Of a DNA stretch of 64,000 bases, positions 53,449-62,633 are shown one piece after another (position 1 is the stretch's first letter; each line of letters opens with the position of its first letter). The stretch is from Paraburkholderia sp. BL25I1N1 (GTDB lineage Bacteria; Pseudomonadota; Gammaproteobacteria; Burkholderiales; Burkholderiaceae), in NCBI RefSeq assembly GCF_003002025.1, contig NZ_PVZB01000013.1, forward strand, positions 1 through 64,000, read 5' to 3'. The notes beneath the pieces are model-generated. The model made no database searches, was not told where the DNA came from, and saw nothing but the letters and a program-made list of their open reading frames with translations. Made by a program: the position numbers and the translations under genes.

Positions 53449-53883
53449 TCAGGTTCTCTTCAGGAAGCAGGTAGCCGTTGCCGTGGCGAGCAGCTTGCCG
53501 TCGAGAGACTTCAACGTACCTTCGGAGGTTGCGATGTTCCGCGAGAGATGGACCGTTCTGCCTTCCGCCACGACGTCCTGATCGCGCGGCACAGGTCGCA
53601 ACATTTTCACTTGCAGGTCGATCGTGCCATACCCGACGCCTGGCTCCAACATCGAATGTACGGCGCAACCGGTCACGGAATCCAGTACGGTTGCCGTGAA
53701 GCCGCCGTGTACCCCGCCTAGAGGATTCAGATGCTGGCTGCTGGCGCGCGCTGTCATCTTCACATATCCGGCATCGACCTCGGCAAACGACATGGGAATC
53801 GTCTCTCCCATAGAAGCGCGAGGCAATTGGCCCGAGGCAGTTGCACGCAGCAATTCAAGACCGCTCATTTCCAATGGTTGCAT
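53449..53883 (-). CDS. PaaI-family hotdog-fold thioesterase
   Basis: 144 residues with a single hotdog domain. The signature LNPLGGVHGGFTATVLDSVT holds the conserved Asn, HGG and Asp used to activate water in acyl-CoA hydrolysis. These enzymes release CoA from aromatic or short acyl-CoA dead-end products. An operator-like GTTAAC pair lies upstream at 53964-53980. It likely belongs to the CoA-ester catabolic set that follows. Confidence 0.88.
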   Translation of the reverse strand: MQPLEMSGLELLRATASGQLPRASMGETIPMSFAEVDAGYVKMTARASSQHLNPLGGVHGGFTATVLDSVTGCAVHSMLEPGVGYGTIDLQVKMLRPVPRDQDVVAEGRTVHLSRNIATSEGTLKSLDGKLLATATATCFLKRT

Positions 53884-53963
53884 CCCTTCCTCCGAAACGC
53901 CTTTGCGTTTGAATATTCGCTTCGAAGTGTAGATGTATTGGCGCGGAATTGAACGTCGTCGGA

Positions 53964-53980
53964 GTTAACGCGCTGTTAAC
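53964..53980. promoter_or_regulatory. GTTAAC repeat before the thioesterase gene
   Basis: Two GTTAAC palindromes spaced 11 bases apart, start to start (53964-53969 and 53975-53980), in the promoter region of the leftward thioesterase gene. Similar GTTAAC sites precede other genes of this cluster at 57740, 58312, 58369 and 63620. Confidence 0.4.
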
Positions 53981-54013
53981 TGAAACTTGACATCAGGACA
54001 ATAGCGGCGATGA

Positions 54014-54814
54014 CTACGCTTTGGCGCGTTTGCGAGCCGTGCGCGACACCGCTTTCTTTCCGGAGAGTTCGCATTGCTGGATCACGCGCTCGAGGTGATC
54101 CGGACCGGCCGTGATCGCGCTAAGCAAGGTCATCAATACAAAATCGATCAGCTTTGAGATTGAGACTTTTGTGTCAGCTCGTGGTGCGCGATTTGCCAGG
54201 ATGAGCGTGGCGAGACCATGTTCCATGCTCCACGCGGCGTGCGTCACCAGCTTCAGATCGGCCTGGGACCAGCCAGTTTCGATCGCCAGTGCCTCGATCG
54301 TTTCGGAAAACAAGCCAAAAGACCGGTTACTTTGCTCGATGAGCTCTGGATACGCCTGATGCGCGACGATGCGAGGACCGATCATCAGGCCGAACAGTCC
54401 ATTGTGGCGCTGTGCGAACTCAACATACTCCCGCATCATCCGGTACGCTTTGGAAAGCGCCGTATCTTCGCTGTCACGGATCGCAACGCGCAGCGCAGCG
54501 AGATCACGATAACCACTCGCCGCGATCGTCGCCAGCAATTCGTCGATACCCGAGAAATGACGCGAGGGCGCGGCTTCCGATACGCCCACCATGCGCGCGA
54601 GGTAACGCAGGCTCAAGTCCTGTGCGGATACTTCCATGAGCGCACTGCGCCCCGCTTCGATGAGCGCGTTGCGGAGATTGCCGTGGTGGTAATCCGCATT
54701 CTTCGCGATAGGTGACTTGGGACTCACGTGGCCTTCGTTCGTGGAGTAAAACAAGGAATCGATTATATATTCTGCGCGAAGAGGCACGCAGTATTGCTGA
54801 TCGCGCGCTGACAA
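54014..54814 (-). CDS. TetR-family regulator with WHG-type C-terminal domain
   Basis: Up to 266 residues from the ATG at 54814; a GTG at 54727 (giving MSPKSPIAKNADYHHGNLRN) has AAGG at the right distance and is the likelier start. The motif DYHHGNLRNALIEAG is typical of TetR proteins with the TetR_C WHG domain; helix-turn-helix is LSLRYLARMVGVSEAAPSRHF. The C-terminus is basic (KKAVSRTARKRAKA). It lies between the thioesterase and CaiB genes and may control the GTTAAC-marked promoters; that is inference. Confidence 0.87.
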   Translation of the reverse strand: MSARDQQYCVPLRAEYIIDSLFYSTNEGHVSPKSPIAKNADYHHGNLRNALIEAGRSALMEVSAQDLSLRYLARMVGVSEAAPSRHFSGIDELLATIAASGYRDLAALRVAIRDSEDTALSKAYRMMREYVEFAQRHNGLFGLMIGPRIVAHQAYPELIEQSNRSFGLFSETIEALAIETGWSQADLKLVTHAAWSMEHGLATLILANRAPRADTKVSISKLIDFVLMTLLSAITAGPDHLERVIQQCELSGKKAVSRTARKRAKA

Positions 54815-54911
54815 CCGTAGTCCGCTACGGGCATTCTAGCCGCGTGATGGCTCGGTAGGCTGCCGGTGGGCCCACCACGAGTACCTGCGCGCCCACGCCG
54901 GCATCTTCTCA

Positions 54912-55532
54912 TCACATTGGGCATCGAACCGATACATCGTCAACGGGCGATCGCTTCCTGACAATGCGTTGCACGCCGAAAAGAAGCACCACGACGCCGA
55001 GTGCCTGGACGCAGGCGATCATAATGAACCCGCTCGCGTAAGTGCCCGTCGCGTCGCGGACATATCCAATCAGAAACGGTGTAACGAAGCCGGCGATGTT
55101 GGCGACGGAACTGATCAATGGCACGCCGACCACCATCGACTTGCCGCTGAGAAGACCGACAGACATTTGCCAGAAGAGCGTTATACCGGCTCCCGTTCCC
55201 GCGAAACCAAGAACTAGCAGGAAAAACGTCGCGGTCGTACTGCCATGCCATACGAAAACGAGCGCCGAAAGGCTCACAGCAGTAAAGACCGACGCCAGCG
55301 CACAGAAGATCCGGCGACGCTGCGCACTGCCCCCGATGCTGCAGATAAGTACATTGCCCAATGCCCCCAATGCGCAGGCACCAGCGACCGCACGGCCGAT
55401 CTCTTTGAATCCGCCGAATCCCGCTTCACGCAGTATCGTCGGGGAGAAGAAAAACAGTGCGGCGGTAGCGGCCAGCAGGCTAAAGTAGGCGGCGCTCAAG
55501 ATCCAGATGGTGGGGAAGGAGGGCGTCGTCAT
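54912..55532 (-). pseudogene. C-terminal half of an MFS (ACS-type) transporter
   Basis: From the ATG at 55532 about 206 residues cover only six membrane helices, starting at what would be helix 7 (FPTIWILSAAYFSLLAATAA, FFFSPTILREAGFGGFKEIG). The anion:cation symporter family of MFS carriers has 12 helices in about 430 residues. The N-terminal half is missing. A good ribosome-binding site (AGAGGAGG) lies upstream, perhaps by chance or from another gene. A half-carrier could only work as a dimer, which is not known for this family. Confidence 0.65.
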
Positions 55533-55629
55533 CAGACGATGCCTCCTCTTGACGGGCTTGATTGACCACTTCCATTCGGTCCTCCGATGTCTTGTGTCGA
55601 TACAGGTACTACGACGCATATCGCGGCGA

Positions 55630-56916
55630 TCAAAGATCTTCCGTCACATTCTGTAACTCACGCGCTTGCGAAAGAACGGTGGCCCCGATCTTCGTTGCGG
55701 ACGGTACTGGGCCGCCGACCAGAACGCCGGTATCGATTGCATGGCGTATTTCGCTATCGGCCATTCCTGCTTCGCGGAACACCTGCTCGTTATGCTCGCC
55801 GCGAAACGCGGGCGCGCTGCGCATGCCAAGCTCGTCATCGGAGAAGTTCCATGGATAGCCGTGTATCAGATACGACCCGCCGCGACGATCCGAAATCTCG
55901 TGTACAGCACCCCATTGCTTTGCCCAATCGGTCTCGGCGAGTTCTTTCAGCGTACGAATTTGCCCCATCGCGATTTTGGCCTCGTCGAGTTGCGCATCGA
56001 GCGACTTGAGATCGCGGAACGACAGCATCCACGTCTGGATCACCGCGTGCAGCGCCTTGTAGTTCTGCAGGCGGCGCTCAGCGGTACTGAAACGCGGGTC
56101 CTGTGCAAGGTCCATACGGCGCATGGCGCGCAAGTAGTTCGGAAACGTGTTGCTGCCGACGATGCTTTGCGCCGCCACGAACTCTTCGCCACCGGGGCCG
56201 ACGAAATGCGGTCCATCGGCGGCGCCGAGGATGCCCGGTTCGGCGCCCGTATCGACGCTCGCGAGATCGAGGTGCGCGCGCTCGTTGATCGACAGCATCA
56301 CTGCCGCCATGGCCACGTCGATATACTGGCCGCGCCCAGTGACTTCACGCTTGCGCACTGCCGCGAGCACGGCGATGGTCGCCTGCAGTCCCGCATAGAC
56401 GTCCGCATGCGATAGGGGATCGGTCCATCTGCGGCCCTCGCTTGCACTGTCGAAATGTCGCAACGTGTTGTGCGTGAATCCCGTTTCGGCCTGCACGGTC
56501 GGTGCGTAAGCCATGCGCGACGCCCACGGACCGCGCTGGCCATAGCCTGTGATTGATACATAGACCAGCTTTGGATTGCGGCGGGAAAGCGTGTCGTAGT
56601 CGAGTCCGAAACCCTTGAGTGTCCCGGCTCGAAAGTTTTCGACGACAATGTCGGCTTCGTCGCACAGGCGTAGCACGAACTCACGCGCGCCCGGCGCGTT
56701 CAGATCGATGCTGATATTGCGCTTGCCGCTATTTTGCTGGGCGTAGTAGCCGGACATGCCGTCACGATTCGGGAACGCGGCACGCGATACGTCGGGCCGA
56801 GGCGGCTCGATCTTGATGACGTCAGCACCGAGATCGGCTAGCGTCCGCGCGCACAGCGGGCCGGCCAGCACGCGGGAAAAGTCGACGACCTTGAGTCCTT
56901 CGAGCGGTCCGGTCAT
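55630..56916 (-). CDS. CaiB/BaiF family III CoA-transferase
   Basis: 428 residues from ATG 56916 (MTGPLEGLKVVDFSRVLAGP). Conserved family segments follow: LCARTLADLGADVIKIEPPR, NSGKRNISIDLNAPGAREFV, ADIVVENFRAGTLKGFGLDY, PLSHADVYAGLQATIAVLAA with the catalytic Asp region. It moves CoA between an organic acid and an acyl-CoA. It starts right after the stop of the enoyl-CoA hydratase gene (TGACATG), so the two are coupled. The upstream ATG at 56976 lies inside the hydratase gene. Confidence 0.92.
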   Translation of the reverse strand: MTGPLEGLKVVDFSRVLAGPLCARTLADLGADVIKIEPPRPDVSRAAFPNRDGMSGYYAQQNSGKRNISIDLNAPGAREFVLRLCDEADIVVENFRAGTLKGFGLDYDTLSRRNPKLVYVSITGYGQRGPWASRMAYAPTVQAETGFTHNTLRHFDSASEGRRWTDPLSHADVYAGLQATIAVLAAVRKREVTGRGQYIDVAMAAVMLSINERAHLDLASVDTGAEPGILGAADGPHFVGPGGEEFVAAQSIVGSNTFPNYLRAMRRMDLAQDPRFSTAERRLQNYKALHAVIQTWMLSFRDLKSLDAQLDEAKIAMGQIRTLKELAETDWAKQWGAVHEISDRRGGSYLIHGYPWNFSDDELGMRSAPAFRGEHNEQVFREAGMADSEIRHAIDTGVLVGGPVPSATKIGATVLSQARELQNVTEDL

Positions 56917-56917
56917 G

Positions 56918-57694
56918 TCAGTTCCCTTCGAAAACAGCGGTGCCGGGGCCGGCTTTGTCGAAGGCCTCCAGTCCACGTTTTAGATCCTGCGACGCCCAGA
57001 TCGGCTTTTGCAGTTCGAACATCGCCTCGTCGGCAGCGGCCACGCCTTCGTTGACCGCGACCCGTACTAGCTGCTTGGTGGCGGCATGCGCGACGGTCGG
57101 GCCGGCCGCCAGTTCCTGAGCGACGGACAACGCCACTTCATCGAGCTTGTCGTCGGGCACGACGAGATTGATCAAGCCCCAGCGTTCGAGCGTCGCCGCG
57201 TCGTAACGACGACCGAGCAACGCGAGCTCTTTCGCACGCGCCGGACCGGCACGCATCACCTGACGCTGGATGCCGCCGAGCAGCGGGTGCAAGCCGAGCG
57301 CGACCTCGACCGAGCCGATCTTGGCTGATTCGGCGACGACGCTGAAGTCGCAGGCGAGCGCCACTTCGAAGCCACCGCCGAGGCAGGTGCCGTTCACCGC
57401 GACAACGATGGGAATCGGAAGGCTTTCGAAGCCACGAAGCACCTCGAGCGGATCCATCAGTGCTTTGCCTTGTTTGGCAATACGATCCGGAAAGAGCGCC
57501 ACTTCAGCGCCGGCCGAGAAATGCCGCAGACCGCTGCGCAGCAGGATCGCGCGCGAGCGGCGTTTGACCGCCTCGTCGAATTCATCGAGTAGCGCGCGAT
57601 ACAGCGTCGGGCCCATCAGATTGTGCGGTCGGCGGTTCATCGTAAGGACCGTTACGTGGCCTTTGATTTCCGTCTGAACAATTGCTTCGTCCAT
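56918..57694 (-). CDS. enoyl-CoA hydratase/isomerase family protein
   Basis: 258 residues from ATG 57694, which follows CGGAGC; an open frame extends 57 bases upstream. Crotonase-fold features: LRSGLRHFSAGAEVALF (oxyanion hole), VNGTCLGGGFEVALACDFSV (second oxyanion Gly) and ALGLHPLLGGIQRQVMRAG, where a Glu is usual in the hydratase position. It precedes the CoA-transferase gene and both probably process one acyl-CoA. A GTTAAC site lies about 45 bases upstream at 57740. Confidence 0.92.
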   Translation of the reverse strand: MDEAIVQTEIKGHVTVLTMNRRPHNLMGPTLYRALLDEFDEAVKRRSRAILLRSGLRHFSAGAEVALFPDRIAKQGKALMDPLEVLRGFESLPIPIVVAVNGTCLGGGFEVALACDFSVVAESAKIGSVEVALGLHPLLGGIQRQVMRAGPARAKELALLGRRYDAATLERWGLINLVVPDDKLDEVALSVAQELAAGPTVAHAATKQLVRVAVNEGVAAADEAMFELQKPIWASQDLKRGLEAFDKAGPGTAVFEGN

Positions 57695-57739
57695 TTTTGC
57701 TCCGGGTTCTTCAGATTTGTATCTCTCGCATGCCTGTAT

Positions 57740-57745
57740 GTTAAC
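57740..57745. promoter_or_regulatory. GTTAAC site before the hydratase / CoA-transferase operon
   Basis: GTTAAC followed by AAGCATAATATT, in the promoter region of the leftward operon. Similar flank to the site at 58312 (GTTAAC, ATTAATATCAATG). Part of a set of five loci. Confidence 0.35.
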
Positions 57746-57969
57746 AAGCATAATATTTAGTCAAAAAAATAGCGCCGGCATTAACTCGAATAGGGTCGCC
57801 TCCCAGCTCCGGTGGTTGATCAATGTCAATGAGTCAAGGCACAGCTGGCGCCCATCGCGGGCCGAGCCTGTGCAGGAGGGAAGCCAATGCTCGACCAAAG
57901 TCCGCAGCGATTTTTGTTCACAAGCCAAAACGTTCTCCGGAAGTCCACAGCGGGGAGCGGACGAGCATT

Positions 57970-58266
57970 TCAATCATCGAGGCCTGCCACGACGCGCGCG
58001 TCTCTTTCGGCGCCGTCTCCCAATACGGCAAGAGCTTCCTGATATGCCTCACTCTGAAATGTAGCGAGCGCCTGATCGAAGCTCGGGAATTCGACCACGA
58101 CGGTCCGTTCCTTTATGCCAGCCTGAAACGCAACGACTTCGCCGCCTCGCACCAGAAATTTTCCACCCGCTGCTTTCACTACCTGTGTCGCGAGGACGCC
58201 GTACGCCGCGAGTTTGCTCGCGTCATGGACCGCCCGATACGCTGCCACCCAATATCCCTTTGCCAT
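57970..58266 (-). CDS. DUF1330 family protein
   Basis: 98 residues from ATG 58266 with GGGAAGG before it. The sequence MAKGYWVAAYRAVHDASKLA, KFLVRGGEVVAFQAGIKERT and VVVEFPSFDQALATFQSEAY matches DUF1330, a ferredoxin-like dimeric alpha/beta barrel similar to Dabb/EthD proteins. These are often found beside catabolic genes as small-molecule binding or isomerase-type proteins. It is divergent from the aldehyde dehydrogenase gene. Confidence 0.9.
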   Translation of the reverse strand: MAKGYWVAAYRAVHDASKLAAYGVLATQVVKAAGGKFLVRGGEVVAFQAGIKERTVVVEFPSFDQALATFQSEAYQEALAVLGDGAERDARVVAGLDD

Positions 58267-58311
58267 TTCGCCTTCCCATATTTGAAGAAGATACACGACA
58301 ATAGTAACGGC

Positions 58312-58374
58312 GTTAACATTAATATCAATGAGGGTTTTTCCTGGCCAAAAAAGCTGGTCGTCGAATGTGTTAAC
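58312..58374. promoter_or_regulatory. two GTTAAC sites between DUF1330 and aldehyde dehydrogenase genes
   Basis: GTTAAC at 58312-58317 and 58369-58374, each with an AT-rich right flank (ATTAATATC, GATGTTAGC). Their place in a divergent intergenic region suggests one regulator for both directions. Confidence 0.4.
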
Positions 58375-58430
58375 GATGTTAGCATTGGTCAACGCGATGA
58401 CTCATTGCCAACTTTTTTGCGGAGAACTTC

Positions 58431-59837
58431 ATGCCGTACACGACGATCAATCCTGCAAGCGGCGAACTGCTCGCCACCTACGACGATATATCCGACGAGT
58501 CGCTCGAAACGAAACTCGCTGCCGCGCAGTGCGCTTTTGAAACCGACTGGCGTCGTCGTCCCGTCAGCGACCGGGCTCGCATCGTGTCGCGCGCTGCGAT
58601 GCTGTTGCGCGAGAAGGCCGACGAATATGCGGGCTATCTGACGCTGGAAATGGGCAAGCGAAGGGGCGAAGCGCGCAAGGAAGTGGAGTCGGCGGCAAAC
58701 ATTCTCGACTACTACGCAAAACACGCGCACGCCTATCTGCAACCGCGCGCGCTCGATGAAGCGCCCGGTGCTGCCGTGCATATCGAGCCAATCGGTGTGC
58801 TCTTCGGCATCGAGCCGTGGAATTTCCCGTACTACCAGATTGCGCGTGTGGCGGGTCCGCAATTGATGGTCGGCAACGTGCTGCTGCTCAAGCATGCGGA
58901 AAGCGTCCCGCAATCTGCGTTGGCGTTCGCCCGGCTGTTCGAGAAAGCGGGCGCGCCGGAAGGCGTCTATACGAATCTGTTCATCTCGATCGAACAGGCT
59001 GGCCGCGTCATCGACGATCCGCGCGTGCAGGGTGTAACGCTGACGGGCAGCGAGCGCGCCGGCGCCGCCGTCGCCGAGCGTGCGGGCCGCAATCTGAAGA
59101 AGGTCGTTCTCGAACTGGGCGGCAGCGATCCGTTCATCGTGCTCGACGATGCGCCGCTCGATTGGGCGATCCAAAGCGCGGTCGCAGGCCGCATGCTCAA
59201 TGCAGGTCAATGCTGCGTGGGCTCCAAGCGCATTATCGTGGTCGGCAAGGAACGCGGTGCCGCTTTTTTGGAGGGCTTCACGCAGCGGATGGCAGAGCTC
59301 GAGACGGGCGATCCAGCCGATCCGGCGACCGCCGTCGCACCGCTTTCGTCGGAGCGCGCGTTGCAGTTGCTGCTTGAGCAGATCGATCGCGCGGCTTCGC
59401 ATGGCGCTCGCATTGCGTGTGGCGGAAAACGTGTCGATCGTCCGGGCTTCTATTTGCAACCGACTGTCCTCACCGACATCTCGCCGCAGAACCCCATCTT
59501 CGCCGAAGAACTGTTCGGCCCGGTTGCCGCTTTCTATGTCGTCGAGGACGAAGCGGCTGCGATCGCGCTAGCCAATGGGACGCCTTATGGTCTCGGTGCG
59601 TCAGTGTTTACGGCCGATACCGAACGCGGCGAGCAAGTAGCCGCACAGATCGACAGTGGCATGGTGTTCATCAATCAGCCGTTCGGCACGTCGGCGGAAC
59701 TGCCGTTCGGCGGCATCAAGCGCTCAGGTTTTGGGCGAGAGCTGTCTCTGCTGGGCTTCGACGAATTCGTCAACAAGAAGCTGATCCGGGTTGCGCCCGT
59801 CGGCGCTTCACCGTTCGGCCCCGCGCGGGCCGCCTGA
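58431..59837 (+). CDS. NAD(P)-dependent aldehyde dehydrogenase (succinate-semialdehyde type)
   Basis: 468 residues, the usual size. Active-site features: Asn131 (EPWNFPYYQ), Lys154 (LLLKHAESVP), Glu228 (VVLELGGSDPFIV) and catalytic Cys262 (NAGQCCVGSKRI). The N-terminus (MPYTTINPASGELLATYDDI) resembles GabD/Sad-type succinate-semialdehyde dehydrogenases. It likely oxidises a small semialdehyde from the pathway that includes the BKACE gene 47 bases downstream. Confidence 0.93.
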   Translation: MPYTTINPASGELLATYDDISDESLETKLAAAQCAFETDWRRRPVSDRARIVSRAAMLLREKADEYAGYLTLEMGKRRGEARKEVESAANILDYYAKHAHAYLQPRALDEAPGAAVHIEPIGVLFGIEPWNFPYYQIARVAGPQLMVGNVLLLKHAESVPQSALAFARLFEKAGAPEGVYTNLFISIEQAGRVIDDPRVQGVTLTGSERAGAAVAERAGRNLKKVVLELGGSDPFIVLDDAPLDWAIQSAVAGRMLNAGQCCVGSKRIIVVGKERGAAFLEGFTQRMAELETGDPADPATAVAPLSSERALQLLLEQIDRAASHGARIACGGKRVDRPGFYLQPTVLTDISPQNPIFAEELFGPVAAFYVVEDEAAAIALANGTPYGLGASVFTADTERGEQVAAQIDSGMVFINQPFGTSAELPFGGIKRSGFGRELSLLGFDEFVNKKLIRVAPVGASPFGPARAA

Positions 59838-59884
59838 GCGCGCGATTGCAGCGCCTGATTCTTTTCTCTTCTTGAACAGACACC

Positions 59885-60769
59885 ATGACGAGCAAGACGA
59901 TTATCAGTTGTGCACTCACTGGCAGCGACGATACCCAGCGCGTGAACCCCGCCGTTCCGGTAACGCCCGAGCAGATTGCCAATGAGGCCATTGCTGCATG
60001 TGAAGCGGGCGCGAGCATCGCGCACATTCACGTTCGTGACCCGAAGACCGGCGCGCCAAGCACTGAGCTGGCGCACTACGGCGAAGTCGTTGCGCGCATC
60101 CGCAAAAGTGGATGCCCGATATTGATCAACCTGACGACAGGACCGGGGGCGCGTTTCGTTCCGAGCGACGAGGACCCGAACCGGGGAAGCGAACTCAGCA
60201 CGATGATGACGCCCGAGGCGCGCGTGCGGCATGTGCTGGAGTTGCGCCCGGAAATCTGCACGCTGGACATCGCAACGATGAACTTCGGCAATCGCGCATT
60301 CGTGAACGTGCCCGACCATCTGATCAAGATGGCAACCTTGATTGAAGAAGCCAGCGTGAAGCCGGAACTCGAGGTATTCGATCTGGGCCACGTGCGCCTC
60401 GCTCGCCATCTGATCGAAACGCAAGGCATCCTGCAGGCGCCGTTGTTCCAGTTGTGTCTTGGCGTGCCCTGGGGCGCATCCGCCGATACCGAGAGCCTTC
60501 TGCAGATGAAACGCTATCTGCCCGCGAATGCCCGCTGGTCGGCATTCGGCATCTCGCGTGCCCAGTTTCCAATCGTGGCGCAAAGCGTGATTCTCGGCGG
60601 ACATGTACGCGTCGGCCTGGAGGACAACCTTTATCTGGCCAAAGGGGAACTGGCGCCGGGCAACGCGGCGCTGGTGAAACGCGCGGTCAGTATCGTCAAA
60701 AGCATCGGCGGGGAGGTGGCAACACCCGACGAGGCGCGCGGCATACTCGGCCTTCCCCGTCGCCACTAG
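59885..60769 (+). CDS. BKACE family beta-keto acid cleavage enzyme
   Basis: 294 residues. It carries the zinc motif HIHVRD (His47, His49) of the 3-keto-5-aminohexanoate cleavage enzyme family, then PILINLTTGPGARFVPSDED and ELEVFDLGHVRLAR. These enzymes condense a beta-keto acid with acetyl-CoA to give acetoacetate and a new acyl-CoA. With thiolase and CoA-transferase nearby, this would feed carbon to acetyl-CoA. The specific keto acid cannot be read from sequence. Confidence 0.93.
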   Translation: MTSKTIISCALTGSDDTQRVNPAVPVTPEQIANEAIAACEAGASIAHIHVRDPKTGAPSTELAHYGEVVARIRKSGCPILINLTTGPGARFVPSDEDPNRGSELSTMMTPEARVRHVLELRPEICTLDIATMNFGNRAFVNVPDHLIKMATLIEEASVKPELEVFDLGHVRLARHLIETQGILQAPLFQLCLGVPWGASADTESLLQMKRYLPANARWSAFGISRAQFPIVAQSVILGGHVRVGLEDNLYLAKGELAPGNAALVKRAVSIVKSIGGEVATPDEARGILGLPRRH

Positions 60770-60970
60770 AACGGGTGCGACGATGCGATTGCACTTCTAT
60801 GTGACGAGTCGCCATCAATGCTGCATTGCGAAAGCATTGATTTCAAACGGTAGCCTATCCTTGGGCTATCTATCACGCCGCGTCGCTCATGTCTGGTTCG
60901 CCTTGTCTTTCAAGACAACTGGATGTTCTGACATAAGAAACGCGGCATCTATTGATGTATGGAGACAAAA

Positions 60971-61402
60971 ATGCCTTTGTGGAATATCTATCATCCCCCC
61001 GGTGCCTACACGGCTGAAGACAAGCAGGAGATGGCGAAACGAATCACCGGTATCTACATCATTCCTCCCTTTTACGTCGGCGTTCTGTTTCATGAACAGC
61101 CGAAAGACTCCTTTTTCATGGGAGGTGAGTCGCGAGGCGATTTCGTCAGAATCCGACTGGATCATTTCGCCAGACATATCGCCAACGACGTCGCGTGGAC
61201 GGAGTCGTGGCTGCGCAAGGCGAACGCTGCCATTGCGCCATTCGTCCAGGAGCGGGGCTACCACTACGAACTGCATGTCGGCGAAACGCCGCAACAACTG
61301 TGGTTGATCGACGGCATTCGCCCACCTCGGCCCGATACGGAAGCTGAAAAGAAATGGAAACGCGAAAACCGGGCGTCGCCATATGAGCCGAGCGAAGGTT
61401 GA
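60971..61402 (+). CDS. tautomerase-superfamily protein (Tautomerase_3 type)
   Basis: 143 residues. The ATG at 60971 (after GGAGACAAAA) is preferred over that at 60959, since Met removal exposes the N-terminal Pro needed for catalysis (MPLWNIYHPPGAYTAEDKQE). Other parts match cis-CaaD-like fused tautomerases: FMGGESRGDFVRIRLDHFAR and YELHVGETPQQLWLIDGI, with Arg and Glu candidates. It may tautomerise or hydrate an unsaturated keto acid intermediate. Confidence 0.85.
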   Translation: MPLWNIYHPPGAYTAEDKQEMAKRITGIYIIPPFYVGVLFHEQPKDSFFMGGESRGDFVRIRLDHFARHIANDVAWTESWLRKANAAIAPFVQERGYHYELHVGETPQQLWLIDGIRPPRPDTEAEKKWKRENRASPYEPSEG

Positions 61403-61518
61403 AGCGATCAGCTTCGTCTGAAGCTATTGGGGCTGAGTCTATTGACACGCTGAACCCAATCGATTGCGGTGAAAGTCCGGCTTTCGCCGCAGTCTCTCCC
61501 GACCGTATGGAAGAGCAC

Positions 61519-62538
61519 ATGAAGGCCTTGATAATCGAACGTAACGGCGAGCCGTCAGAGGTAGTCCACTGGCGTGATTTGCCCGAACCCACCCCCGGGC
61601 CCGGTGAAGTCCGCGTGAAGATGCTTCTCGCACCCGTGCATCCCTCCGACCTGCACGTGATTCGTGGTCGTTTCGCCCGTCAGCGTCAGCCGGTGCTTCC
61701 GGCGTCGCCCGGGTCAGAGGGCGTCGGCGTCATCGACGCCGTGGGCAGCGACGTGTCACGCACGCGGGTAGGAGAACGTGTTGTGCTGCTGGACGTGCCA
61801 GGAACGTGGCGAGAGCAGGTCATCAGTCCAGCCGACCGTGCGATACCGGTTCCTGCTGCAATCTCCGACGAAGACGCCGCGCAGGCCTTGATCAACCCGA
61901 TGACGGCATGGGCGATGACGATGTCCGAGCATCAGCTCGAACGCGGCGACTGGCTGGTCCAGAGCGCGGCGGGCTCGACAGTCGGACGCCTCGTGCTGCA
62001 GATCGCGAAGGCACAGGGGTTCCGCACCATCAACCTCGTGCGCCGTGAAGAGCAGGTCGCCGAGATACGGGCACTGGGCGGTGACGTCGTGTTATGCACG
62101 GCTGACGAACGCTGGCCCGAGCAACTGAAAAGGGCCACTGGCGACAAAGGCATCGTAAGCGCGATCGACTGCGTCGCGGGCCAGACAGGCGCCACGCTTG
62201 CGCGTCAGTTGGCCACGAATGGGCGCATGCTTGTCTACGGTGCCTTGTCGTCGCATCGGCAGACGGATCCGGCGGCGTTCGAGATGCCGATTTTCGCCCC
62301 GGCGTTGATCTATTCGGCTGCCGAGGTGCGCGGCTGGCTGATCTTCTCGTGGCTCGCACGCAAAGGAGTGAGTGAAGCCAGCCAGACGCTGCGCAGTCTG
62401 CTCGATCGTATGGCCGAGGGCACCTTGAAGCCGCCGGCAGCGCAGCGCTACAGCCTCGAGCGCGCACATGAAGCCTTCGTGGCTGCTGAAAGCGCCGCAC
62501 ACGACGCCAAGCCGCTGCTGGTGTTCGCGCAGCGCTGA
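61519..62538 (+). CDS. zinc-independent MDR oxidoreductase (quinone/enoyl reductase-like)
   Basis: 339 residues from ATG 61519 with GGAAGAG upstream; another in-frame ATG is at 61507. Features: APVHPSDLHVIRGRF near the N-terminus, GSEGVGVIDAVGSDVSR, WLVQSAAGSTVGRLVLQIAK (Rossmann, NADP) and VSAIDCVAGQTGATLARQLA. No structural zinc Cys cluster is seen, as in mitochondrial trans-2-enoyl-CoA reductase (ETR) type proteins. It may reduce an enoyl-CoA or enone. It is the last gene before a LysR gene. Confidence 0.9.
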   Translation: MKALIIERNGEPSEVVHWRDLPEPTPGPGEVRVKMLLAPVHPSDLHVIRGRFARQRQPVLPASPGSEGVGVIDAVGSDVSRTRVGERVVLLDVPGTWREQVISPADRAIPVPAAISDEDAAQALINPMTAWAMTMSEHQLERGDWLVQSAAGSTVGRLVLQIAKAQGFRTINLVRREEQVAEIRALGGDVVLCTADERWPEQLKRATGDKGIVSAIDCVAGQTGATLARQLATNGRMLVYGALSSHRQTDPAAFEMPIFAPALIYSAAEVRGWLIFSWLARKGVSEASQTLRSLLDRMAEGTLKPPAAQRYSLERAHEAFVAAESAAHDAKPLLVFAQR

Positions 62539-62633
62539 GCTCCTGGCCGCGGCTGGCTTAAACTGGCGGCCTATTCTGGAAATGGGAAAGCGGCCGCAGT
62601 CGATCGCCTGGTAATCACGCGCACCGTCAAATC

